A stretch of 64,000 nt of DNA from Nitratidesulfovibrio termitidis HI1 (lineage in GTDB: Bacteria > Desulfobacterota > Desulfovibrionia > Desulfovibrionales > Desulfovibrionaceae): positions 3,350,404-3,414,403 of the forward strand of contig NZ_KI632512.1 of the NCBI RefSeq assembly GCF_000504305.1, in the 5' to 3' direction. The position numbers and the translations under genes are program-made. This document shows, one piece after another, positions 17,322-25,251 of the stretch. Numbering within the stretch: position 1 is the first letter of the stretch; each line of letters begins with the position of its first letter. The notes beneath the pieces were generated by a model, which was not told the DNA's origin, made no database searches, and was given only the letters and a program-made list of their open reading frames with translations.

Positions 17322-18101
17322 ATGCAAGAAGGCATGTTGTCGAGCCTGTTCGGCGCGCTCACCAATGAGCATCGCATGAACAATATCTCGAACAATCTCG
17401 CGAACGTGAATACCACGGGCTACAAGCGCGACGTCATATCCTTCAAGGATACCATGCAACTGTTCGCCCATGACCAGATCATGGAGCCCATTGCAAACGT
17501 GCGCTCGAAAAAGCTCTTTCCGGAGCCCATGCATGTGGCCCGGCCCCGCATAGCCGTGGCCCACACGGACTTCGAGCAGGGCAGCATGCGCTACACCGGC
17601 AACCCGCTGGACGTGGCCATCTCCGGCAACGCCTTTTTCAAGGTGCGTACCCCCGAAGGCGAATTCTACACCCGCAACGGCAACTTCATCCAGACCGCCG
17701 AAGGCCAGTTGGTAACCGCCATGGGCCATGCGGTGCAGGGTGACGGCGGCGACATTGCCCTGCCGCCCGGCGAGCAGGTGCAGATATCCGACGACGGGCA
17801 GATTTTCGCGGGCGGCGCACTTGTGGGCCAGTTGAACATGGTCACCGTCAACGACCTGACCGCCCTGGAAAAGCTGGGCGGCAACATGTACCGGCTGCGG
17901 CCCGGTTCCAACGCGGGCGAGGTGCCCGCCGAAGGCGCCTACGTGGCCCAGGGCTACCTGGAGGCGTCCAACGTCGAGGTGGTCTCTGAAATGGTGAACA
18001 TGATCGAAACCCAGCGGCAGTTCGAAGCGTACCAGAAAGTGATGCAGACCACCGATTCCATAGATCGGGAGGCAACCCAGAAGGTGGGCAAGAAAGTCTA
18101 G
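17322..18101 (+). CDS. flgF: Flagellar basal-body rod protein FlgF
   Basis: A 259-residue rod protein. AAGGAGG precedes the start at 17322. N-terminal rod motif NEHRMNNISNNLANVNTTGYKR (split signature ISNNLANVNTTGYK), internal FlgE/F/G motif NPLDVAISGNAFFKV, and C-terminal ASNVEVVSEMVNMIETQRQFEAYQ. Two FlgF/G-type genes occur in a row; this shorter-spaced first one is FlgF by order. It forms the proximal rod in the periplasm. Its TAG stop codon lies inside the left terminal repeat of the element that follows. Confidence 0.92.
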   Translation: MQEGMLSSLFGALTNEHRMNNISNNLANVNTTGYKRDVISFKDTMQLFAHDQIMEPIANVRSKKLFPEPMHVARPRIAVAHTDFEQGSMRYTGNPLDVAISGNAFFKVRTPEGEFYTRNGNFIQTAEGQLVTAMGHAVQGDGGDIALPPGEQVQISDDGQIFAGGALVGQLNMVTVNDLTALEKLGGNMYRLRPGSNAGEVPAEGAYVAQGYLEASNVEVVSEMVNMIETQRQFEAYQKVMQTTDSIDREATQKVGKKV

Positions 18102-18366
18102 GGAGTGTGTGCAAACGGTCCTTTTGCCCGCTGGCTTCCGACCCGAAGGGCGCGAAGCGTGGCCGTTGGGCGAGTCTGCGAGCCCTACGGACATCGTGCG
18201 CAACGCGGTCAAACTTCGCCTGCCATTTCAGTCAAATACCGAAGAGCGCGTTGCGGTCCTCATCCGTAAGGCTCGCAAACTCGCCCGACGGCTGAGGCAT
18301 ATTCCTTCATGGCAGTCTTGTTTTCCTCGCCAGCGAACAAAAAACCTGTTTGCAAACACTCCCTAG
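18098..18366. repeat. 269-nt palindromic element between flgF and flgG (copy R5)
   Basis: Termini are CTAGGGAGTGT...TGCAAAC and its inverse GTTTGCAAACACTCCCTAG, with outer arms of about 38 nt (18098-18135 / 18329-18366, about 31 matches). A second pair of arms of about 30 nt (18163-18192 / 18262-18291) shares GGGCGAGT-TGCGAGCC-TACGGA. The reverse strand carries GCTGGCGAGGAAAACAAGAC, 18 of 20 identical to the motif at 10738. No coding capacity is seen. The element looks like a non-autonomous mobile element or a structured RNA. Confidence 0.75.
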
Positions 18367-18429
18367 CGCTCCAGCCGCCCCAAAGCTTCTGACAACCGCC
18401 TCCGCGTGGGCATGCGTGACCTGCGCATC

Positions 18430-18444
18430 CGGCATTCGGTTTGC
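18430..18444 (+). promoter_or_regulatory. Candidate sigma-54 promoter of flgG
   Basis: CGGCATTCGGTTTGC, followed by A: GG-N10-GC with the GGCA and TTTGCA blocks intact. It lies 73 nt upstream of flgG and just downstream of the palindromic element, so flgG onwards could be transcribed independently of flgF. Confidence 0.65.
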
Positions 18445-18516
18445 AAACACCAGGCTGGCGGGCAACTACCGCCGGACAACTGACGGAACCAACCTCCTTG
18501 CAAGGAGACAACGACC

Positions 18517-19299
18517 ATGATGCGTTCACTCTGGACGGCCGCCACCGGCATGGTGGCCCAGCAGCTCAACATCGACGTGATCTCCAACAACCTCGCGAAC
18601 GTGAATACCACGAGCTTCAAGAAGAGCCGCGCGGAGTTCGAGGACCTCATGTACCAGAACATGCGCATCGCCGGTGCCGCCACCGAGGGGGATAACCGTA
18701 TTCCCACCGGTATCCAGGTGGGCATGGGTGTGCGCCCCACCACGGTGCACAAGTTCTTCACCCAGGGCGACTACTCCAACACCGGCAACTCGCTGGACCT
18801 CGCCATCGAAGGCGACGGCTTCTTTCTGGTGCAGGTGAACGGCGAAGACGCCTACACCCGTGCGGGCGCGTTCAAGCTGAACCAGGACGGGGTGGTGGTG
18901 ACCGCCAATGGCTACACCCTGCAGCCGGAATTCACCGTGCCCGCCGAAACCAAGAACATCACGGTGACGGAAAACGGGCACATTTCCGCCCTGGACACCA
19001 ATGGTGACGCCCTGGCCGAGGCCGACATCCCCCTCTACACCTTCATCAACCCGGCGGGCCTCGAAGCGCGTGGTCGCAACCTGTACGTTCCGTCCGAGGC
19101 ATCGGGCGAGGCGGTGGAAGGCGTGCCCGGCGAAGACAACGTGGGCACCATTGCCCAGGGCTTTCTGGAAATGTCCAACGTCGAGGTGGTGGACGAAATG
19201 GTGAACATGATCGTGGGCCAGCGCGCCTACGAAATGAACTCCAAGGCCATCCAGACGTCGGACACCATGTTGCAGACCGCCGTGCAGCTCAAGCGCTAG
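18517..19299 (+). CDS. flgG: Flagellar distal rod protein FlgG
   Basis: A 260-residue rod protein, exactly the usual FlgG length. AAGGAG at -11 supports the start (MMRSLWTAATGMVAQQLNIDV). ISNNLANVNTTSFKKSRAEFEDLMYQ is the FlgG N-terminal signature; NSLDLAIEGDGFFLV and MSNVEVVDEMVNMIVGQRAYEMNSK follow. It forms the distal rod that crosses the P and L rings. Confidence 0.96.
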   Translation: MMRSLWTAATGMVAQQLNIDVISNNLANVNTTSFKKSRAEFEDLMYQNMRIAGAATEGDNRIPTGIQVGMGVRPTTVHKFFTQGDYSNTGNSLDLAIEGDGFFLVQVNGEDAYTRAGAFKLNQDGVVVTANGYTLQPEFTVPAETKNITVTENGHISALDTNGDALAEADIPLYTFINPAGLEARGRNLYVPSEASGEAVEGVPGEDNVGTIAQGFLEMSNVEVVDEMVNMIVGQRAYEMNSKAIQTSDTMLQTAVQLKR

Positions 19300-19315
19300 A
19301 CCGGGGAGACACCGC

Positions 19316-20356
19316 ATGATCCGCCACCGCCGTTCCGCACCCACCCGCCATTCCGCCGTCATGGTATCCGCGTTCGCCGGTCCCATGGCCTGGCTGGCCG
19401 CACTGGCCCTTGCCGTCGGGCTGCTGGCCTTCGGCCTTGCCCCGGCCCGGGCTGGCACCGCCGACGCGGGCTGGCGCATCCGGCTGCTGGACGCCGCCGT
19501 GGTGTCCGGCGCAACGGTGACCCTGGGCGAGATCGCGGAGCCGGTGGGCCCCATTTCTCCGCAGGCCTGGCGCGAACTGGCCGCCACCCCGTTGTGGCCG
19601 TCGCCCACCGAGCCGGGCCGCCCCATGAGCGTCAACCGCCCGCGCCTGCAACAGGCCCTGCGCGAGGCCCTGCGCGATACCGAGTCGCTGTGTCTGTACC
19701 CCGGCACGCTGGTGCTCCAGCGCGGTGGCGCGGTGCTGCGCGAAGGCGACCTGCGCGCCCTTGCCGTCAGGACTCTGACACCCGCCCTGGCCGCCATGCC
19801 CGGCGAGGCGTCCATGCAGGACTATCGCCTCCCTCCCTACGTCTTTCTGGCACACCCGCAGCAGCAGGTGGTGATGGAAAACACTTTGGCCGCCCCCGGT
19901 CGCAACACCCTGCGTTTTTCCGTGCGTGAGGTGGACGGCAGCACCGTGCGCAAGTTTACCGGTTCCGCCTTCGTGGACGTGTGGGCCGACGTGCCCTGCG
20001 CCGCCCAGCCCGTGAACAGGGACGACGTGCTGACCCCGGACAAGATCACCCGCGTGCGCAAGAATCTGGCCTACCTGCGCGAACCCGCCTGGGACGGCCT
20101 GGGCGGCCCGTGGCGCCTGACCCGCCCTGTGGGCGCCGACCAGGTGATCTACCAGAGCGATCTTTCCGGCGTGCCCACCGTGCGGCGCGGCAGCGTGGTG
20201 ACCGTGCTGTACGATTCCGGCTCTGTGCGCCTGCAGGTGCAGGGCGAGGCCATGGCCGACGGCGGCCTTGGCGAGACCATTCCCGTGCGCAACATGCAAA
20301 GCAAGCGGCAGATATATGCCGCGGTGAAGGATGGGGGGACGGTGGTCGTCCGGTAA
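19316..20356 (+). CDS. flgA: Flagellar P-ring assembly chaperone FlgA
   Basis: A 346-residue periplasmic protein. A long signal peptide (basic start, hydrophobic MAWLAALALAVGLLAFGL, cleavage near APARAG at about residue 46). The C-terminal SAF domain holds VNRDDVLTPDKITRVRKNL, RLTRPVGADQVIYQSDL and VRRGSVVTVLYDSGSVRLQVQGEA. It helps FlgI assemble into the P ring. It lies 16 nt after flgG and is longer than E. coli FlgA (219) because of an extended N-terminal region. Confidence 0.92.
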   Translation: MIRHRRSAPTRHSAVMVSAFAGPMAWLAALALAVGLLAFGLAPARAGTADAGWRIRLLDAAVVSGATVTLGEIAEPVGPISPQAWRELAATPLWPSPTEPGRPMSVNRPRLQQALREALRDTESLCLYPGTLVLQRGGAVLREGDLRALAVRTLTPALAAMPGEASMQDYRLPPYVFLAHPQQQVVMENTLAAPGRNTLRFSVREVDGSTVRKFTGSAFVDVWADVPCAAQPVNRDDVLTPDKITRVRKNLAYLREPAWDGLGGPWRLTRPVGADQVIYQSDLSGVPTVRRGSVVTVLYDSGSVRLQVQGEAMADGGLGETIPVRNMQSKRQIYAAVKDGGTVVVR

Positions 20357-20410
20357 GGGGTCCCCTTACGGGCAGAATTCGCCTCATCCGCAATTTCAAG
20401 GAGAACCGTC

Positions 20411-21127
20411 ATGAAACGCAGACTGCTCGCCGCCGGGTGCGCCATGCTGTTGCTTTCCGGGTGCAATGCCGCCCGCCAGCAGCCTTCGCCGGTGCCGCCG
20501 GTCACGCAGCCGCAGGCCTATACCGAACCCGAGGACGCCGCCGCCAACCCCGGATCGCTGTACAGCGAATCGGACTCGGAGTTCCTGTTCTCCGACAACC
20601 GCGCCCGCCGGGTAGGCGACATCGTGCTGGTCAAGGTGGTGGAAACCGACAAGGCCAAGAACAAGGCAGATACCACCGCCGACAAGACCAGTACCAACGA
20701 ACTGGGCGTCAGCGCCTTCTTCGGGCAGTCCAGCGCGTCCATCAACCCCCTGAACCCCACGGGGCCATTCAGCGGGGCCGTGGGAGCCAACCCCGTCCTG
20801 GGCACCAGCTCCACTTCCAAGCATTCCGCCACCGGCGAAACCAAGCGTGAAAGCACCGTTACCACCACCATCGCCGCCCGCGTGCTGCGCGTGCTGCCCG
20901 GCGGTCTGATGGAAGTGGAAGGCGCCCGCGAAACCCGCGTCAACGACGAGACGCAGTACATCGTGGTCAGCGGTCTGGTGCGCGCCCGCGACGTGGCCTC
21001 TGACAACTCCGTGACCTCGTCGCAGATGGCCAACGCCCGCATCGAGTACTACGGAAAGGGCACGCTGGCGGACAAGCAGAAGCCGGGGTGGTTTACCCGT
21101 CTGATGGACAACGTCTGGCCTTTCTAG
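20411..21127 (+). CDS. flgH: Flagellar L-ring lipoprotein FlgH
   Basis: A 238-residue outer-membrane lipoprotein. Lipobox LLLSGC gives Cys at residue 18. FlgH motifs: SLYSESDSEFLFSDNRARRVGDIVLVKVVE, TTTIAARVLRVLPGGLMEVEGARE and YIVVSGLVRARDV. It forms the L ring around the rod. AAGGAG 8 nt before 20411 fixes the start. Confidence 0.96.
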   Translation: MKRRLLAAGCAMLLLSGCNAARQQPSPVPPVTQPQAYTEPEDAAANPGSLYSESDSEFLFSDNRARRVGDIVLVKVVETDKAKNKADTTADKTSTNELGVSAFFGQSSASINPLNPTGPFSGAVGANPVLGTSSTSKHSATGETKRESTVTTTIAARVLRVLPGGLMEVEGARETRVNDETQYIVVSGLVRARDVASDNSVTSSQMANARIEYYGKGTLADKQKPGWFTRLMDNVWPF

Positions 21128-21128
21128 T

Positions 21129-21536
21129 GCGAACGCGGCGATTCCGCCCGCATGCATCGTCAAACATTGCCGCCGCCGGGGTCGAGTACCAAAGAGTACA
21201 CTCCCCCGGCGGCGACTTCGTTTTCCTCGCCTGCGAACGGACTTGCCGCGTTCGCGCTACGCGACGCGTGTAAGGAGTGAAGAAGCAACACGCCCTCGTC
21301 GTCGGCCCCGCTTTCCTTGCCTGCGGGCAAGCCGGGCGCATTTCCTGTGCGTTGCCAGGCACGGGGGAAGAGGAAAAAACGTTTTTCCCCTCTACCGATA
21401 GGGTGTGGTGCGAAGGCGGCGAGTCCGTTCGCAGGCAAGGAAAACGGGATGTTCGCGACGGGAGTGTACGGGTTGGTACATGACCGGAGCGAACATCCCG
21501 TTTGACGATGTATGCGGGCGGAATCGCCGCCTTCGC
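21129..21536. repeat. 408-nt nested palindrome between flgH and flgI (copies R3 and R2 inverted)
   Basis: Outer arms 21129-21165 and 21500-21536 are inverse with 35 of 37 matches; inner arms 21220-21255 and 21410-21445 with 33 of 36. Between outer and inner arm on each side is a separate 54-nt hairpin. On the left its stem is CGCCGCCGGGG/CCCCGGCGGCG; on the right GGGATGTTCGC/GCGAACATCCC. The stems differ in sequence but both pair perfectly, and each carries the GGGAGYGTAC...GGTAC core (21180-21205 reverse, 21460-21485 forward). The centre holds AGAGGAAAAA-ACG-TTTTTCCCCTC. The following 21537-21744 shows no gene or clear motif. Confidence 0.8.
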
Positions 21537-21744
21537 GCTGGCACGGTGTTGGCAATAGCCGTAGGCAGCGCCGGAATACCGTCGGATACCCGTCGGTGCC
21601 GCGCCCTGCGGAATGCTTATTTCCTGACCGTCAGCAATCCGCGCGCCCCATCCCTTCGCGCACGTCCGGCCAATATCCGGCGCACATTCGGGGGGGGCGC
21701 CGCGTAACGGGCTGCCCGCGCAGCCGGATTTTCGGAGAAACGCC

Positions 21745-22869
21745 ATGTCGCCCAGCCTTCGTTCCCTCACCGCCCGCCTTCTCGTCGTCCCGCTGCTTGT
21801 GGCCCTGTGGCTGCTGGCCTTGCCGGGCGGCGCGGGGGCCGTGCGCATCAAGGACATCGCCAGTTTCGGCGGCGTGCGCGACAACCAGCTCGTGGGCTAC
21901 GGCCTGGTAGTGGGCCTGGGCGGCACGGGCGACAAGAAGGATTCCACCTTCACCATGAGTTCCATGGTCAACATGCTGGAACGCATGGGCGTGGCCGTGG
22001 ACCAGACCAAGATGAAGCCCAAGAACGTGGCCGCCGTCATGGTCACCACCCGCATGCCCGTTTCCGCCAAGCCGGGCACCCGCCTGGACGTCACCGTGTC
22101 GTCCATGGGCGACGCCACCAGCCTTCAGGGCGGGGTGCTGCTGCTCACGCCGCTGAAGGGCGTGGACGGCAAGGTGTACAGCCTGGCGCAGGGACCGCTG
22201 GCCCTGGGCGGCTTTTCCGTGGAAGGGCAGGCCGCCCGCGCCCAGAAGAACGTGACCACCGTGGGCACCATCCCCGGCGGGGCCATCGTGGAGCGGGGCA
22301 TTCCCTTCCAGTTCAACAGCCAGGATACGCTGACCCTGCACATGTCCAGCGCCGACTTTTCCACCACCATGCAGGTGGTGGAGCGGCTGAACCGGGTCAT
22401 GGGCGGCAGCTACGCCAAGGCCCAGGACGCCACCACCGTGGCCCTGGACGTGCCGCCCGCCTACCGGGGCAACCTGGTGCCGCTGATGGCCTCCATCGAA
22501 AACATCGAAGTAACCCCCGATGCCCCGGCCAAGGTGGTGGTGGACGAAAAGACCGGCACCGTGGTGCTGGGGCGCGACGTGCGCATCTCTCGCGTGGCCG
22601 TGGCCCACGGCAGTCTGCAGGTCACCGTGCAGGAAGGCATGGACGTTTCGCAGCCCGGCCCGTTCAGCCAGGGGCAGACCGTGGCCACCCCACGTACCGA
22701 CATCAACGTGCGTGAAGAAAACCGCCGTCTGATGCTCATGGAAGGGGCCACGTTGCAGGAACTGGTGGATGGCCTGAACGCCATCGGCGCCACCCCGCGC
22801 GATCTGGTCTCGATCCTTCGGGCCATGAAGACGGCGGGGGCGTTGCATGCCGATCTCGAAGTCATCTAG
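21745..22869 (+). CDS. flgI: Flagellar P-ring protein FlgI
   Basis: A 374-residue periplasmic protein with a cleavable signal ([21 protein letters not shown]). FlgI motifs: [47 protein letters not shown], and the C-terminal [50 protein letters not shown] before 21745 acts as the ribosome site. It forms the P ring in the peptidoglycan layer, assembled with FlgA. Confidence 0.97.
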   Translation: MSPSLRSLTARLLVVPLLVALWLLALPGGAGAVRIKDIASFGGVRDNQLVGYGLVVGLGGTGDKKDSTFTMSSMVNMLERMGVAVDQTKMKPKNVAAVMVTTRMPVSAKPGTRLDVTVSSMGDATSLQGGVLLLTPLKGVDGKVYSLAQGPLALGGFSVEGQAARAQKNVTTVGTIPGGAIVERGIPFQFNSQDTLTLHMSSADFSTTMQVVERLNRVMGGSYAKAQDATTVALDVPPAYRGNLVPLMASIENIEVTPDAPAKVVVDEKTGTVVLGRDVRISRVAVAHGSLQVTVQEGMDVSQPGPFSQGQTVATPRTDINVREENRRLMLMEGATLQELVDGLNAIGATPRDLVSILRAMKTAGALHADLEVI

Positions 22870-22872
22870 CTG

Positions 22873-23002
22873 CGGCACAAGGGCCTTTTTGCCTCTGCCG
22901 TCGTCAGAACGCTTTTTTGTTCCGGTCGAGTACCACAAAAGTACGCTCCCTCCACAAAAAGAGCGTTCTTCCTCGGCAGAGACAAAAACTCCTCTTGTGC
23001 CG
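22873..23002. repeat. 130-nt palindromic element between flgI and flgJ (copy R4)
   Basis: The whole spacer folds on itself: CGGCACAAG...CTCTGCCG against CGGCAGAG...CTTGTGCCG, then AGAACGCTTTTTTGT against ACAAAAAGAGCGTTCT. The apex on the reverse strand is the shared core GGGAGCGTAC-TTTTGT-GGTACTCGACC (22950-22924). It begins 4 nt after the flgI stop. Confidence 0.8.
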
Positions 23003-23075
23003 GGGCTCGCGCCGCCAACCGGATTACCCGGTTGCAGATGCGCGAGGTTCCAGCCCAGTCGGAAGGACAGTAGCC

Positions 23076-24782
23076 ATGACCGCTCCCGTTGATCCGAAAC
23101 TCGCCACTGCCGCCTCGGCCCAGCACGAGCTTACCCAGCGCAAGCTCGAGATGGATGCCCTGCGCAAGCGCCTGCGCAACGATCCGTCCAAGGAACAGAA
23201 GCTGCGCGAGGCGTGCGAGGGGTTCGAATCCATCTTCGTGCAGAAGATGTGGGAACAGATGCGCGCCACCCTGCCCAAGGAAGGCTACCTGCACAGCAAG
23301 GAGGAGGAATTCTGGCAGTCCATGTTCGATCAGGAGCTTGCCAAAAAGATGACCGCCGCCGGGGGCATCGGGCTGGCGGACATGATCTACGAACAGCTTT
23401 CCACCAAGTTGACCGACGCCAGCCGCACCACTGCGCCCAGTTCCGTGCGCGAACCGGTGCCGGTGAAGCCGGTGTCGCTGGTGCCGCGCATGATCACCCC
23501 CGCGTCCGAGGGCGCGAGCGGGGCCAACGGGATCAACGGGGTCGGCGGGAAGACCGGTGCCGCTTCGTCCATGTACGAGCCCGCCAGTCCGGAAGCGCCC
23601 GTGGCGGGCGACGCCCAGGTTCCGGGCACGGCCGGGACGGACGCGAAGACCGTATCGGCAAATCAGGCTGAACCGGCAAATCAGGCCCCATCGGCAAGTC
23701 AGGCCATCGTCCAGCAGCATCTGGCCGAACTGGAGCGTCAGGTTGCCGCCGCATCCTCGGCTGACGCAGCCAGCCCGGCGGCATCAGGCGTAGCGGCGGC
23801 AGCAGCGGGGATTGCTGTCCCGGGCACCGTTGCCGCCACTGGCGCAGCTGCCATCCAACCCGGCACGGCACCGGCTGCCGCAGCCGAGGCCGGGCAGGCC
23901 GCGGCCGTTACCAGGGCCCAGCGCCGTGCCGCACGGGACAAGGACGGCGCCATGCACGGTCTGCCCTCCGCGTCGGTGGCGGACGGGAATACACGCAAGG
24001 TGCGCAGCCCCATGCGCGACGCCCAGTTGGGCCCGCCCATCGTGCATCGTACCGGGGCCATGAAGCGGGTGTCCTCGCCCTCGGCCACGCGCACGCTTAA
24101 TGTGCCTACGGGCGCGCCATCAGCCGCAGAATTGCAGGCCGCGCAGGCGGCACAGGCCGCCGTATCCGGCGACGGGGCCGTCGGCGCAGCCTCCCCGACA
24201 ACTGGCGCAACGTCCCCGACAACTGGCGCCGCAACTCCGGGCGCCGCATCGTCAGCCCCCACGGCCACCCCGGCCAGCACTGCCACTCCGGTTGCCCCGA
24301 CTTCCAAGGCCTCTCCAACGGGCGGCCCTGCGGTGGCCTCTGGCACTCCGGGTTCCATGACCTGGCCGCATGAGGGGCGCATCGCCTCCGGTTTCGGCTG
24401 GCGCAACGACCCCATCACCGGCGAACGGGCCTGGCATCCGGGCGTGGACATTGCCGTGACCGAGGGCGACCCGGTGCGCGCGGCGTGGGACGGCAAGGTG
24501 GTCTTTGCCGGAGAACGGGCCGACTACGGCAGGCTGGTGGTGCTGGAGCATCCCGGCGGCTGGCGCAGTTTTTACGGCCATAACGGCAGCCTGGACGTGC
24601 ACGAGGGTGACGCTGTCCGCGCGGGCACGGAAATTGCCAAGGCAGGGGAGACGGGCCGCGTTGCCGGGCCGCATCTTCACTTCGAGGTGCGCCAGGGCGA
24701 ACTGGCGGTGAACCCGGAATACGCGGCGCGCAGCCTCGCTTCCGGGGGTGTCGCGGCACAACGGACCCGCACCGGAGGATAA
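23076..24782 (+). CDS. flgJ: FlgJ-type rod-binding protein fused to an M23 (LytM) peptidase
   Basis: A 568-residue protein. Residues 25-115 are the FlgJ rod-binding domain (KLREACEGFESIFVQKMWEQM, SMFDQELAKKMTAAGGIGLADM). A linker of more than 300 residues rich in Ala/Pro/Thr/Gly follows (residues 120-425). The C-terminus is an M23 metallopeptidase with the zinc ligands HPGVDIA (H-x3-D) and HLHFEV, and a GYN-like SFYGHNG region. In E. coli the second domain of FlgJ is a glucosaminidase; here an endopeptidase takes its place. It opens the peptidoglycan for the growing rod. Start at 23076 after GGAAGGA. No signal peptide is visible, as for FlgJ. Confidence 0.9.
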   Translation: MTAPVDPKLATAASAQHELTQRKLEMDALRKRLRNDPSKEQKLREACEGFESIFVQKMWEQMRATLPKEGYLHSKEEEFWQSMFDQELAKKMTAAGGIGLADMIYEQLSTKLTDASRTTAPSSVREPVPVKPVSLVPRMITPASEGASGANGINGVGGKTGAASSMYEPASPEAPVAGDAQVPGTAGTDAKTVSANQAEPANQAPSASQAIVQQHLAELERQVAAASSADAASPAASGVAAAAAGIAVPGTVAATGAAAIQPGTAPAAAAEAGQAAAVTRAQRRAARDKDGAMHGLPSASVADGNTRKVRSPMRDAQLGPPIVHRTGAMKRVSSPSATRTLNVPTGAPSAAELQAAQAAQAAVSGDGAVGAASPTTGATSPTTGAATPGAASSAPTATPASTATPVAPTSKASPTGGPAVASGTPGSMTWPHEGRIASGFGWRNDPITGERAWHPGVDIAVTEGDPVRAAWDGKVVFAGERADYGRLVVLEHPGGWRSFYGHNGSLDVHEGDAVRAGTEIAKAGETGRVAGPHLHFEVRQGELAVNPEYAARSLASGGVAAQRTRTGG

Positions 24783-24786
24783 CCAG

Positions 24787-25251
24787 ATGTACGATCAGAT
24801 ACGCGGCAATCTTGTCCGGCAGACCAAAGGGCTGGAGGTGCTGGCCCTGCTGCTCGAGGAAGAGTTTGCCCACTTGCGCGGGCGCTCCCCCGACGCCGTG
24901 AGTGCCGTGGAATTTTCCATCCACGAACTGATGCGCCAACTGGCCTGCGAACGCGTGGACCTGAAGGCGGTCATGCAGCGCACCCGGCTTTCGGAATACG
25001 CGGACATGCTGCCGGAGGAGCAGGGCGAGGAAGTGCGCGCCCTCATCGCGCGCATCGACGCCCAGGAACAGCACTGCGCCCGGCAGGCCTCGCTGAACGC
25101 GGACCTTGCCCTGGCCCTGCTGGACCAGAGCCAGGAGTTGCTGGACTACCTGCATCGCCGCCTGGTTCCCCCCAAGCAGGAAACCTACGGACGCAAGGGC
25201 GGCATGACCACCACGCGTGCCGAGGCGGCGCTCATCCGCGGGAGGTTGTAA
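24787..25251 (+). CDS. flgN: FlgN-like flagellar export chaperone
   Basis: A 154-residue, almost wholly helical protein in the FlgN position directly before flgK; its stop codon is immediately followed by the flgK start. Leu/Glu/Arg-rich heptads (LTKGLEVLALLLEEEFAHL-like, then LNADLALALLDQSQELLDYLHRRL) match the FlgN pattern. FlgN keeps FlgK and FlgL export-competent in the cytoplasm. The assignment rests on length, helix content and place. The ribosome site CCGGAGGATAACCAG lies before 24787. Confidence 0.8.
   Translation: MYDQIRGNLVRQTKGLEVLALLLEEEFAHLRGRSPDAVSAVEFSIHELMRQLACERVDLKAVMQRTRLSEYADMLPEEQGEEVRALIARIDAQEQHCARQASLNADLALALLDQSQELLDYLHRRLVPPKQETYGRKGGMTTTRAEAALIRGRL

Noticed and set aside
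18102-18366. Small genes inside the flgF-flgG spacer
   Set aside because: Short frames exist on both strands but lack ribosome sites and simply read the inverted-repeat arms.
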